From assembly GCA_949502025.1 (NCBI GenBank), contig CATBCG010000049.1:1-25984 (forward strand): a DNA stretch of 25,984 nucleotides. Reading direction: 5' to 3'. The translations under genes and the position numbers were made by a program. Positions 15,548 to 23,749 of this stretch are shown piece after piece (position 1 is the stretch's first letter; each line of letters begins with the position of its first letter). A model generated the notes under the pieces. It ran no database searches. It worked only from the letters and a program-made list of their open reading frames with translations, and was not told where the DNA came from. The DNA is from MGBC131033 sp910585655. GTDB lineage: Bacteria; Bacillota; Clostridia; Lachnospirales; Lachnospiraceae.

Positions 15548-15732
15548 AGCCAACCGACGGGCAAAACCTTCGCAAATTAACAATTCAATTATCCATTTTA
15601 CTACGGACAGACTTTCTAAGTTTAGAGAGGATGTCCATTTTTGATCTAGTGGAAATTGCGGAGGAGGTGTCAGAAGTCTATGGTAGCAAGCGGCGGCAAG
15701 GAAATGGAAATCGCCATCAAGATAGCTGGTAA
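15203..15732 (+). CDS. gpE-E' fusion made by -1 ribosomal frameshift (tail assembly chaperone)
   Basis: From the slip at T TTT TTA (15526-15532) the -1 frame runs from 15532 to TAA 15730-15732 with no stop, adding 66 codons to 110 from gpE (about 176 aa in all). The extension reads IRRGLKPTDGQNLRKLTIQL, then SILLRTDFLSLERMSIFDLV and EIAEEVSEVYGSKRR, a helical, leucine-rich pattern. It has no credible start of its own and overlaps the tape-measure start by about 50 nt, the arrangement known for P2 E/E' and analogous frameshifts in other long-tailed phages. A stem of GCGAGG (15537-15542) with CCTTCGC (15567-15573) could stimulate it. Tail role from the family; actual frameshifting is inferred. 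Confidence 0.82.
15526..15532 (+). promoter_or_regulatory. -1 frameshift slippery heptamer T TTT TTA
   Basis: In the gpE frame the codons are AAT TTT TTA, so the seven bases T-TTT-TTA match the canonical X XXY YYZ pattern, allowing both tRNAs to re-pair in the -1 frame. It lies 12 nt before the gpE stop, exactly where an E' extension would have to begin. The same heptamer is used by HIV-1 gag-pol. Confidence 0.82.
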
Positions 15733-18700
15733 AGTCGAAAACTCATTTAAAGGTGCTTTAGGAAAGGTTACAAAAGGGTTGGGCAGTATTGCAAAGTCTG
15801 TCAGTGCTGCAACAACCGCCGCCGCTGCCGCTGTAGGGGCGATGGGAATAGCTGCTATCAATACTGGCAGAGAGTTTGAAAGCGCTATGAGCCAGGTTGC
15901 TGCTACGATGTTGTTAGATAAAACAACAGAGGAAGGACAAAAGGCATTTGAAACCCTAGAGAACGCCGCCAGAGAGTGTGGAGCAAGCACAGCCTTTTCG
16001 GCAACAGAAGCAGCAGAGGCCCTAAACTATCTAGCCCTTGCAGGTTACGACGCAGACAAGGCGGCGACGGCTTTGCCGACCGTATTAAAACTTGCAGGGG
16101 CGGGAGCTATGGATTTGGCAGCAGCCAGTGACATGGTAACAGATAGTATGAGTGCTTTAGGGATTGAGGCAACACAAGACAATCTGACAGACTTTGCAGA
16201 TAAATTAGCACAAACCGCCAGTAAATCAAATACTAGCGTTGCACAGTTAGGCGAGGCTATTCTGACAGTAGGGGGGACGGCAAAAGGTCTTGCAGGCGGA
16301 ACAACGGAGTTAAACACGGCGCTTGGTATCCTGGCAGATAGTGGGATTAAGGCATCCGAAGGCGGAACACATTTAAGAAATATGATCTTATCCCTGCAAA
16401 GTCCGCGAAACGAAAAAGCAGCAAGTTTATTTGAAAAGATGGGGCTTTCCGCTTATGATGCGTCAGGAAATATGAGAAGCCTTGGCGATATTTTTGGTGA
16501 TATCAACGAACAGCTTTCTGGGGCATCTGCGGCAGATGTAAATAGTGTTCTATCAACGATTTTTAAACAAACAGACTTGGCAAGCGCACGGGCAATGTTG
16601 GCAGCGACTGTTGATTCGGTCGAAAGCCTAGGAACAGTATTGGATACTGCACTTTTAGAGAGCGGAACCAGTATGGCAGCCTTGGGGCTTAATTTACAGG
16701 AGATGGCTGTAAATTTTGATACCGCAATGACGCAGGAACAGTTTGCGGCGCAAATGCTAGATCAGTTCGGTATGAGCAGCGAGCAGGCTGGAGTATTGTT
16801 TAACGGACTAAAATCTATCGTAGAAGGAACCGGAAATCGTTTTGAGGAGTTAAGCGGATATATTAAGGACAGTGCTGGAGCTTGTGAAGATATGTATGCC
16901 ATCCAGCTTGATAACCTGAATGGGGACATTGATATCTTAAAATCTGGTCTATCTGATTTGGGTATCAGCATTTATAAAGATTTAGGTAATCCACTCCGAG
17001 AGACGACCCAGTTAGCGACCAGCATGGTTGGAAAACTCTCTCAGGCATATGGAGCGGGCGGAATGGAGGGGATGGTTGGTGCAGTAGGAGATTGCATGTC
17101 TGAGGTCATAAGTATTGCCTCAGAGTATACCCCGGAAGTAGTCAGTATGGGGGTTAATCTCCTGGAAAATTTCATAGAAGGGATAACAGACAATTCCGGA
17201 ATGATTGCAGGTGCAGCATCTGAGGTTTTGTCTGTTTTTACAGAAGGGCTATTTACGTTGGTTCCACAAGTGATTTTAGCTGGAATTGACCTTATAACAG
17301 AATTTGCGGACAGTGTAACAGAACAGGCGCCGCAGCTTCTGGATAGCGGAACAGTAGCACTTGAAAATTTTGTGAGCGGCATTATAGAGCGTCTGCCTAC
17401 TGTGATTTCAACCGCCCTTACGCTGGTTCAAACATTGGTAAACAGTCTGGGGTCAAATGCTCCGATGTTGATAAATTCGGCAGTTCAGCTCATAGGAAAT
17501 CTGGTGATCGGAATCACATCCATGCTTCCGCAGATTTTACAAATGGGGATACAGATGATTTTAAGTCTGGCTCAAGGACTAATATCAAATTTGCCGCTTA
17601 TTCTGCAAACGGGAGTTCAGATTATTGTTAGCCTTGCCTCCAGTATCACTCAAATGCTGCCTATGATCATACAAGGCGGTATACAGCTAATTATTTCTTT
17701 GATTCAAGGGATTATATCAAATTTGGGAGATATTGTTCAGGCAGCAGTTGAAATTGTCATAACATTAGCCAGCGGAATGATTCAGGCAATTCCTACGCTG
17801 GCACTTGCGATCCCACAACTCATTCAGGCAATTATTGATATGATCTTTGAAACTGATTGGCTGACAGTAGGCATTGATATCATTAACGGAATCATCGAAG
17901 GAATTTTAAGTGCTGGCGCCAGCTTATGGGAAGCGATAAAAAGTCTATTTTTTGGCGGTGGAAAGATGAAGATAGATTTATCGGAAGTCGGAGCAGAAAC
18001 AGCAGAAAGTTATAAAGATGGTGTAAAGAGTGCTGCGTCAGCCAGTGTAGCAGATACACTTTCTTTTGCGGCTGTAAACGGAATCGACTATACCGGAGCA
18101 ACCACGGCGGGAATCCAGACCGGGAATGCGTTTTCGGCAGGATTGGCGAATGGGATATCGGCAAATGCGTTTGATGGAGCCACTTTTAATACGGATATGT
18201 TGAACCTGGGAGCAAATGGGGCAAATGCTTTTACAACAGGATTTGATACTGCTCTTACAGGAAATACAATCGGGACTGGAGCGTTGGCTCTAGATTTCTC
18301 TGGATTAACTGAAAATGTTGCTATGGCAGGAAACAACATGAATCTTGTGCTAGATGGTGACTGGGAAAAGGCTAACACAAATGCACAGACTGCTATGCAG
18401 CGTTTGACTTCTACGGTTACGGATGAGGCAAACACAGCAGCAGAAGCCATAAAAGACGCATTTGAAACAATGGAAATAACAATTCCGAAACCTAAAATTC
18501 CAGTGATAAACGTATCAACGAACTCTATTCCTTACGGAGAGGGTGGGAATGTAAGTATCCCACAATTTTCCGTAAACTGGAATGCTTTAGGTGGTATTTT
18601 CAATAAGCCGACATTATTCCATACGTCAGCTGGAATGCAGGGCGTAGGAGAAGCTGGACCAGAAGCAATTTTGCCATTAGATACCCTATGGGCAAAAATG

Positions 18701-18967
18701 AAAGAAATTTTAAACGGTGCAATCGCTGGAAATAGCGGAATTTCTATCATTGATAGCTTTTTAGAAAAACTAAAAAGCATCGGCAATAGGGGGAAAGAGC
18801 CAGAACTGGCAGAAGCCGATGGAGTGAGTATCGTTTGGAGCCCGACTTATAATCTGTATGGCAGCGCAGGGAAAGAGGAAATCGAGAAAGCCGATCGTAT
18901 GAGCCAGGTAGAATTTAAACGACGGATGCAACAACACGAAAAGGACAGGAGAAGGGAAAGACTATAG
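15680..18967 (+). CDS. Tail tape measure protein, TP901-like core
   Basis: This 1095-residue protein sets tail length and is threaded through the tube. ATG 15680 is chosen because GAGGAGGTG (15661-15669) is about 10 nt upstream; TTG 15656 would start before that site. Residues about 40-56 are alanine-rich and hydrophobic. About 70-170 matches the TP901-type core (AMSQVAATMLLDKTTEEGQK, CGASTAFSATEAAEALNYLA, AASDMVTDSMSALGIE). Residues 492-711 are ten 22-residue hydrophobic repeats at an exact 66-nt period. The C-terminal part has the typical GVGEAGPEAILPLD motif. It is the largest gene, directly after the E/E' chaperones as expected. Confidence 0.93.
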   Translation: MVASGGKEMEIAIKIAGKVENSFKGALGKVTKGLGSIAKSVSAATTAAAAAVGAMGIAAINTGREFESAMSQVAATMLLDKTTEEGQKAFETLENAARECGASTAFSATEAAEALNYLALAGYDADKAATALPTVLKLAGAGAMDLAAASDMVTDSMSALGIEATQDNLTDFADKLAQTASKSNTSVAQLGEAILTVGGTAKGLAGGTTELNTALGILADSGIKASEGGTHLRNMILSLQSPRNEKAASLFEKMGLSAYDASGNMRSLGDIFGDINEQLSGASAADVNSVLSTIFKQTDLASARAMLAATVDSVESLGTVLDTALLESGTSMAALGLNLQEMAVNFDTAMTQEQFAAQMLDQFGMSSEQAGVLFNGLKSIVEGTGNRFEELSGYIKDSAGACEDMYAIQLDNLNGDIDILKSGLSDLGISIYKDLGNPLRETTQLATSMVGKLSQAYGAGGMEGMVGAVGDCMSEVISIASEYTPEVVSMGVNLLENFIEGITDNSGMIAGAASEVLSVFTEGLFTLVPQVILAGIDLITEFADSVTEQAPQLLDSGTVALENFVSGIIERLPTVISTALTLVQTLVNSLGSNAPMLINSAVQLIGNLVIGITSMLPQILQMGIQMILSLAQGLISNLPLILQTGVQIIVSLASSITQMLPMIIQGGIQLIISLIQGIISNLGDIVQAAVEIVITLASGMIQAIPTLALAIPQLIQAIIDMIFETDWLTVGIDIINGIIEGILSAGASLWEAIKSLFFGGGKMKIDLSEVGAETAESYKDGVKSAASASVADTLSFAAVNGIDYTGATTAGIQTGNAFSAGLANGISANAFDGATFNTDMLNLGANGANAFTTGFDTALTGNTIGTGALALDFSGLTENVAMAGNNMNLVLDGDWEKANTNAQTAMQRLTSTVTDEANTAAEAIKDAFETMEITIPKPKIPVINVSTNSIPYGEGGNVSIPQFSVNWNALGGIFNKPTLFHTSAGMQGVGEAGPEAILPLDTLWAKMKEILNGAIAGNSGISIIDSFLEKLKSIGNRGKEPELAEADGVSIVWSPTYNLYGSAGKEEIEKADRMSQVEFKRRMQQHEKDRRRERL
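17153..17812 (+). repeat. Ten tandem 66-bp (22-residue) repeats in the tape measure gene
   Basis: Within the tape measure protein, residues 492-711 consist of units starting at 17153, 17219, 17285, 17351, 17417, 17483, 17549, 17615, 17681 and 17747, spaced exactly 66 nt. The units are hydrophobic, e.g. VQLIGNLVIGITSMLPQILQ-MG and IQMILSLAQGLISNLPLILQ-TG, with a conserved Pro at about position 16 in most. DNA is diverged, so this is old amplification rather than a fresh tandem duplication. Two weaker units may follow. Confidence 0.8.
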
Positions 18968-18979
18968 GAGGCGGCAAGC

Positions 18980-19249
18980 ATGGCGGAAACTTATACTACG
19001 ATACAAGGTGAAACTTGGGATAACATAGCCTATAAGGTATATGGCGCTGAAAAATATGCCTCGTTTCTTATGGAAAACAATTACCCTTATCTGAATACTT
19101 TAGTATTTTCTTCCGGAACAGTGTTACGTACTCCGGTCTTGCCAGAGAAGCAGACCGGAGAGCTTCCGCCGTGGAGAGATAAGGAAGATGACGAGGATAG
19201 CGAAACAGATCCATATGATGATTATGACGATGAGGTGGAAGAAGGATGA
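18980..19249 (+). CDS. Tail protein X (P2 gpX-like, LysM-type)
   Basis: The 89-residue product has a LysM-like N-terminal half: TTIQGETWDNIAYKVYGAEK, then LMENNYPYLNTLVFSSGTVL, typical of P2 gpX and its Firmicute relatives. In P2-like phages X acts with gpD near the tail spike hub. The C-terminal 30 residues are strongly acidic (DEDSETDPYDDYDDEVEE), probably a disordered tail. It starts 13 nt after the tape measure with an AGGAGG site, and its stop overlaps the gpD start by 4 nt, as for genes making one complex. Confidence 0.88.
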   Translation: MAETYTTIQGETWDNIAYKVYGAEKYASFLMENNYPYLNTLVFSSGTVLRTPVLPEKQTGELPPWRDKEDDEDSETDPYDDYDDEVEEG

Positions 19250-20529
19250 CGAAAGAAACGCCGAGGCAAGCAAGTGTATCTGTAACCTACCAAAAAAAAG
19301 TAAAGCCTCAAAAAGCAGGCGGGGAAAAGAAACACCCTGCCGATGTTATGGCAGAATATATTGAAGGCTTTACGTATACCGATCCGGCTTCTGGCGAAAG
19401 TGATACGATAAGTATTACTCTAAGCAACATAGATATGCGCTGGGCGGATAAGTGGATACCCAAAAAAGGGGATAAACTTACAGCGAAAATCATTGAAAAA
19501 AGCTGGGAGGAAGCAGGAGAGAAAAAGAAATTTTATTGTGGGAAGTTTTGCTTGGACGATGTAACCTACAATGGTCCAGAACTTACCTGTACAATCCAGG
19601 GGGTATCAGTTCCGGAAGGAAATGCGTTTCGGAGTACCACGCGGAGTAAAACGTGGAAAAATGCGACTTTGAAAGAAGTGGCGTCGGGAATTGCAAAAAA
19701 ATATCATATGAAACTAGAGTATTTAGGCGATACGATAAAATTGGGAACTATCGAACAAAGCAGCGAAGCAGACAGCAGTTTTTTAAAGAGGCTTTGTGAA
19801 GATTATGGAATGGCAATAAAAATTTATTGCGGAAAAATTATTCTTTATGATAAAGGGCAATTTGAAGCAAGGAAAGCAATAGCAACTTTAAAAGAAAGCG
19901 ATTTGTTAGATTGGAGCTATAATTCTACTCTGATTGGGACATACACTGGCGCGCAGATTAAATATACGTCTGGTAAAAACAGTAAGGAATTAAAATGTGT
20001 AGTAGGTGCAGGAAAGCGAATCTTAAACATTACCGAAAAAGTAGAGAGCTTACAGGAGGCTCGACTAAAGGCATGTGCCAAAGTAAATGCAGAAAACGAA
20101 AAGGCAGTTACGATGCGCGTAACAATTCAGGCAAATAATAAGATCGCGGCTGGAAGTACCATAAAGATAAAAGGATTTTATCAGCTTTCCGGAAAATATT
20201 TTGTGGATAAGGTAACGCACAATATTGAAGCTGAGGGAGCCTATACAATGGACTTGGAATTGCATAAATGCCAGGAGCAGATAGGGAAAAAACAGCAAGA
20301 GCAAAAGAAAGTATCAACTGGAAGCGGTTTTACAGTAGGGGATAAGGTGATTGTAACTGGTTCGGTCTACTATGCTGGAAATGGCGGTCGTGCAAACCAA
20401 TGTACTAATATGACAATGTATATTACACAGATTTTAGGAAGTGGATACCGTTATCCGTATGGTGTAGCCAAACGGAAAGGAGGGACACGATATGGTTGGT
20501 GTTCCGGAAGCAGTATCAAAAAAGTATAG
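19246..20529 (+). CDS. Phage late control gpD-like baseplate hub protein with C-terminal SH3-like domain
   Basis: The 427-residue protein has the gpD/gp27-like hub fold (1 to about 345): GFTYTDPASGESDTISITLS, PKKGDKLTAKIIEKSWEEAG, ASGIAKKYHMKLEYLGDTIK and FLKRLCEDYGMAIKIYCGKI. A charged Q/K linker leads to a C-terminal unit (about 363-427: VGDKVIVTGSVYYAGNGGRA, then YPYGVAKRKGGTRYGWCSGS) resembling a bacterial SH3-like domain. That domain is fused to gpD in Gram-positive phages and may bind cell wall. The hub trimer sits at the tail end. The wall-binding role is inferred. Confidence 0.9.
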   Translation: MTKETPRQASVSVTYQKKVKPQKAGGEKKHPADVMAEYIEGFTYTDPASGESDTISITLSNIDMRWADKWIPKKGDKLTAKIIEKSWEEAGEKKKFYCGKFCLDDVTYNGPELTCTIQGVSVPEGNAFRSTTRSKTWKNATLKEVASGIAKKYHMKLEYLGDTIKLGTIEQSSEADSSFLKRLCEDYGMAIKIYCGKIILYDKGQFEARKAIATLKESDLLDWSYNSTLIGTYTGAQIKYTSGKNSKELKCVVGAGKRILNITEKVESLQEARLKACAKVNAENEKAVTMRVTIQANNKIAAGSTIKIKGFYQLSGKYFVDKVTHNIEAEGAYTMDLELHKCQEQIGKKQQEQKKVSTGSGFTVGDKVIVTGSVYYAGNGGRANQCTNMTMYITQILGSGYRYPYGVAKRKGGTRYGWCSGSSIKKV

Positions 20530-20544
20530 AAAAGAGGTAGAAAA

Positions 20545-20961
20545 TTGGGTGGAGATATCCGGATTGGAACAGTAAGCAGTGTGGAACTAGAAACAGGAAT
20601 GGTAAGTGTTATCTATCGGGATAGGGATGATGAGGTTACACAATTTCTGCCCTATGCCACTTTTAATGATGAATATAAACCTCCGAAAATTGGGGAAAAA
20701 GTCGTGGTTCTCCATCTGAGTAATGGGGGAGAAATGGGAATTGTATTAGGAACCTATTGGAACGAGGAGAATAAAAGCAAAGCTCAGGGAATTTATCACA
20801 AAAAAATAGCCGAAAACGCCTATTTCAACTATGATAAAGGAATTTTGACGATCCTTGCAGAGCATATCCGGTTTTTCGCTACGGCAGACGGTGAAGATGT
20901 TACACTTGCCAAACTGATGGAGGATATAAAAAAAATAAAACAAAAATTGGATATTACATAA
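20545..20961 (+). CDS. Baseplate assembly protein V-like (spike)
   Basis: The 138-residue protein has an OB-fold-like N-terminal half (GTVSSVELETGMVSVIYRDR, LPYATFNDEYKPPKIGEKVV, LHLSNGGEMGIVLGTYW) matching gpV family proteins. The C-terminal beta stretch is short (ENAYFNYDKGILTILAEHIR) and a terminal helix follows. In P2, trimeric gpV is the membrane-piercing spike with a metal-binding tip, but I see no HxH motif, so the tip here may be reduced. TTG 20545 follows GAGGT by 6 nt. It lies directly after the hub gene. Confidence 0.85.
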   Translation: MGGDIRIGTVSSVELETGMVSVIYRDRDDEVTQFLPYATFNDEYKPPKIGEKVVVLHLSNGGEMGIVLGTYWNEENKSKAQGIYHKKIAENAYFNYDKGILTILAEHIRFFATADGEDVTLAKLMEDIKKIKQKLDIT

Positions 20962-20975
20962 AGGGGATGAGAGCT

Positions 20976-21482
20976 TTGGCAAAAACAATGCAGACAGCGA
21001 CGGGCTCTTTTGCTTCAGTTGAAGTTACAAAAACAGCAAGCTTAATGTCAATAGGAGCCACGAAGGCAAGAACCTCGGCGAATAAAGGGCAGATTGGACA
21101 TATTGGGGAAAGCGTTGTATTTGAAACGAGCGATAAAAAAATTCTTACTTTTAAAAAAATGCAACGAACAGTAAAGGGGCGCTGGGCTTCTCATGCGCGT
21201 GTAGGTAAAAAGCCAAAGAAACAGTTTTTAGGACCAGATGCCGATACTCTTACTTTTACAATAACATTAAACGCACAGCATGGAGTAAAACCGAGAAAAA
21301 CCATACAAAACATAGAAAAACTGATTCGTACTGGAAAGCCACAAACCGTGGTGATAGGGCAAAAAAAGATCGGTTCTCACAAATATGTCCTCACGGAGAT
21401 GAGCGAAAGCTGGGATACTATCCTAAACCGAGGCGAAGTTGTGAAAATTACTTGCGATATCACCTTAGAAGAATATTTATAA
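20976..21482 (+). CDS. Tail protein gpU-like
   Basis: The 168-residue product resembles P2 gpU: HIGESVVFETSDKKILTFKK, RTVKGRWASHARVGKKPKKQ, FLGPDADTLTFTITLNAQHG, IRTGKPQTVVIGQKKIGSHK, and the closing EVVKITCDITLEEY. gpU is a tail-completion/baseplate-linked protein in P2-like tails. TTG 20976 has AAGGGG at 20961-20966 at a normal distance; the in-frame ATG at 20967 directly abuts that site and would add only three residues. The N-terminal ~35 residues before the conserved core are serine/threonine/alanine-rich and longer than usual. It lies 14 nt after gpV. Confidence 0.82.
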   Translation: MAKTMQTATGSFASVEVTKTASLMSIGATKARTSANKGQIGHIGESVVFETSDKKILTFKKMQRTVKGRWASHARVGKKPKKQFLGPDADTLTFTITLNAQHGVKPRKTIQNIEKLIRTGKPQTVVIGQKKIGSHKYVLTEMSESWDTILNRGEVVKITCDITLEEYL

Positions 21483-21495
21483 AGGAGATAAATAA

Positions 21496-21837
21496 ATGTT
21501 TCGCACACCGGAAACGGCGATGATTGGCTTTGACTATCTCAATGCAACAGAAGTCGCAGAAATGCAACGAAACCTTAGCCTGCTTTATACTACGAGAGCT
21601 GGCACCTGTCCAGGAGATCGAAATTTTGGATTAGAACAAAATTTTGAAAGCGCTCCAATAAATGTAGCGCAGAACCTATTTGCTTTAGAAGTGATAGAAA
21701 AAACGGAACTTTATGAGAGCAGGGCAGAAGTAGTAAGCGTTGAATTTACACAGGGAGAAGATGGCAACCTTACCCCGAAAATCCTGATCGGACACAAAGA
21801 TCCAGAGGAAATAGAAATGGAAGAATTAGAGGAATAG
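21496..21837 (+). CDS. Baseplate wedge protein gp25/W-like
   Basis: The 113-residue protein has features of the gp25/GpW baseplate family: an EVAEMQRNLSLLYTTRAGTC core with the conserved R-x-G after the first helix, FGLEQNFESAPINVAQNLFA, and a late strand region ending RAEVVSVEFTQ. gp25-like proteins start sheath polymerisation from the baseplate. A strong AAGGAG site precedes the ATG. It sits between U and J in the P2-like order. The acidic tail (EEIEMEELEE) is dispensable-looking. Confidence 0.88.
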   Translation: MFRTPETAMIGFDYLNATEVAEMQRNLSLLYTTRAGTCPGDRNFGLEQNFESAPINVAQNLFALEVIEKTELYESRAEVVSVEFTQGEDGNLTPKILIGHKDPEEIEMEELEE

Positions 21838-21852
21838 AGGAGGTGCGTGGGT

Positions 21853-23007
21853 TTGTCAAATACTTTGGATACAATAGATAATTTACCAGATATATCTTTC
21901 ATTGATGGCTTATCTTTAGAAGATATACAAAGCCAGATACTAAACGATTTTTCGCAAAAATATCAGGAAATTACCGGAAGGAAAGTGCAGCTTTCTCGTT
22001 CAGATCCGAACCGGATTATCATGTTAAGTTGCGCCCAGCTTATCTATCAAGGGTTACAAAACATAGATAAAGCAGGAAAAATGAATTTTTTAAAATATGC
22101 TTATGATGAGTATCTGGAAAATATGGGAGCGTTAAAAAAAGTTACGAGAAATCCATCAAAATATGCACAAGTTCCAATCAGATTTACGCTTGCAGAAAAA
22201 CGCGAAGCAGCGACTAGCATACCAGCAGGAACAAGGGTAACAGCCGGGCAAGATATTTATTTTGCTACAATCCAGTATGCAGAAATACCACCTGGAGAAT
22301 CGGAAATAATTGTGATGACTGAGTGTACAGAACCCGGAATAGCCGGGAATGACTTTGCGGTCGGAGAACTGGCTACGCTAGTAGATCCAATCGGCTTTAT
22401 CGCCAGTGTGGAAAACATAGAAAAAAGTGCAGGAGGGGCAGAGATAGAATCCGATCAGGCTATGGCGGAGAGAATTTATCTGGCTCCATCTTCTTATTCT
22501 ACTGCAGGACCGAGTGATGCTTACGAATATTGGGTAAAAGAAAGTAATCCTGAAATAGGGGATGTAAAAATAACCAGTCCAACACCAGGCGTTGTAGATA
22601 TACGGTTTGTAATGTCAGACGGGAGTTTGCCAGATGATGCAATCATTGAAACCGTAACGCAGACAGTAAATCAAAGAGGAAAACGCCCGCTGACAGATTA
22701 TGTGCAGGTAGGAAAACCAGAGGTAGAAGAGTACAGCATAGATATAGACTATTATATAAATACCAGTGACAGAGCATCAGCAATTGCAATACAGACCCAG
22801 GTAGGTGAGGCAATAAAAGAATATAGATTATGGCAAGAAGCCAAAGTAGGACGAGATATCAATCCGGATGAGTTGATATCCCGCATAAACAACGCGGGAG
22901 CCAAAAGAGCTGTTATTCGCTCTCCTGTGTTTCGCGTGACAGGAGAAACTGCAAAGGCTCAATGTATCGGGGTAAATATTGTATATGGAGGGTTGGAGGA
23001 TGATTAG
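21853..23007 (+). CDS. Baseplate protein J-like
   Basis: The 384-residue product matches the baseplate J family, the wedge component beside gp25 and I. Landmarks: an N-terminal ISFIDGLSLEDIQSQILNDF helix, FLKYAYDEYLENMGALKKVT, the SIPAGTRVTAGQDIYFATIQ core, EPGIAGNDFAVGELATLVDP, and AGPSDAYEYWVKESNPEIGD. TTG 21853 is preferred: AGGAGGTG (21838-21845) is 7 nt upstream, while the in-frame GTG 21847 abuts it and would add only two residues. Its end overlaps the gpI ATG by 8 nt. Confidence 0.93.
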   Translation: MSNTLDTIDNLPDISFIDGLSLEDIQSQILNDFSQKYQEITGRKVQLSRSDPNRIIMLSCAQLIYQGLQNIDKAGKMNFLKYAYDEYLENMGALKKVTRNPSKYAQVPIRFTLAEKREAATSIPAGTRVTAGQDIYFATIQYAEIPPGESEIIVMTECTEPGIAGNDFAVGELATLVDPIGFIASVENIEKSAGGAEIESDQAMAERIYLAPSSYSTAGPSDAYEYWVKESNPEIGDVKITSPTPGVVDIRFVMSDGSLPDDAIIETVTQTVNQRGKRPLTDYVQVGKPEVEEYSIDIDYYINTSDRASAIAIQTQVGEAIKEYRLWQEAKVGRDINPDELISRINNAGAKRAVIRSPVFRVTGETAKAQCIGVNIVYGGLEDD

Positions 23008-23737
23008 TTTTTATGATGGGCAGTTGACGGATATCCTGCCCGGAAACTTATCAAAAGAAGCAGAGGTGCAGGCATTAAGTTATGCCCTGCAGCAAGCTTG
23101 CCGTCTCCTGTACCGATACAGCCAGAGACTCTATCTTTACTTTAATTTGGATGAGCAACCAGAGGAAGTTATTGATCTTTTAGCAACCGAGCTACGTACC
23201 CAGCATTATAGAGACACCTTAGACTTGGATACAAAGCGGCAGTTAGTAAAAAATACACTGATTTGGTATATGGGAGCAGGGACGCCGGAATCTGTAGAGG
23301 AGCTTGTAAAAACAGTGTTTGGGGAAGGAAAGGTGATCGAGTGGTTTGAGTATGGGGATAGTCCATACTACTTTAAGATTGATGTAAATACCTCTCCTAC
23401 GCCAGAAATGATTTCTTATCTGGAGAAAATGATCTGGAAAGTAAAAAATATCCGGTCGCATCTTCGTTCGGTAGACATCAAAAGAAGTACAATGCAAATG
23501 GTGTTTACAGGGGCGGTAAGCTTGATTGCCTATCATCCGGAAGCAATTACAGAAGGATATAAGGTGGAAAGAAAAGTAGGCAATACTGCGTACATCGGAA
23601 CTGCTACAGGAAGCCTATATAGCAGAGGAGAAGCGGTTATAGATGGCTTTACGGGGAACGGCAATATAAAAGGATATGAGCAGCCAGGAATTGCTTCTGT
23701 AGCTATCAATAGATGGTCGGTAATTAAAGAATCATAA
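23000..23737 (+). CDS. Tail protein I-like (baseplate wedge)
   Basis: The 245-residue product fits P2 gpI: MISFYDGQLTDILPGNLSKE start, YFNLDEQPEEVIDLLATELR, IWYMGAGTPESVEELVKTVF and VIEWFEYGDSPYYFKIDVN. ATG 23000 is chosen because GGAGGG (22988-22993) is about 7 nt away and it gives the family N terminus; upstream in-frame starts would lie deeper inside J. The C-terminal segment (about 167-245), including YIGTATGSLYSRGEA, is beta-rich and may connect to the fibre. It is coupled to J by overlap and precedes the fibre gene by 12 nt. Confidence 0.87.
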   Translation: MISFYDGQLTDILPGNLSKEAEVQALSYALQQACRLLYRYSQRLYLYFNLDEQPEEVIDLLATELRTQHYRDTLDLDTKRQLVKNTLIWYMGAGTPESVEELVKTVFGEGKVIEWFEYGDSPYYFKIDVNTSPTPEMISYLEKMIWKVKNIRSHLRSVDIKRSTMQMVFTGAVSLIAYHPEAITEGYKVERKVGNTAYIGTATGSLYSRGEAVIDGFTGNGNIKGYEQPGIASVAINRWSVIKES

Positions 23738-23749
23738 GGAGGGAACAAC

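Noticed and set aside
17153..17812. CRISPR-like or direct DNA repeats
   Set aside because: The 66-bp period is only visible at protein level within the tape measure gene; DNA units differ strongly and there are no spacers.
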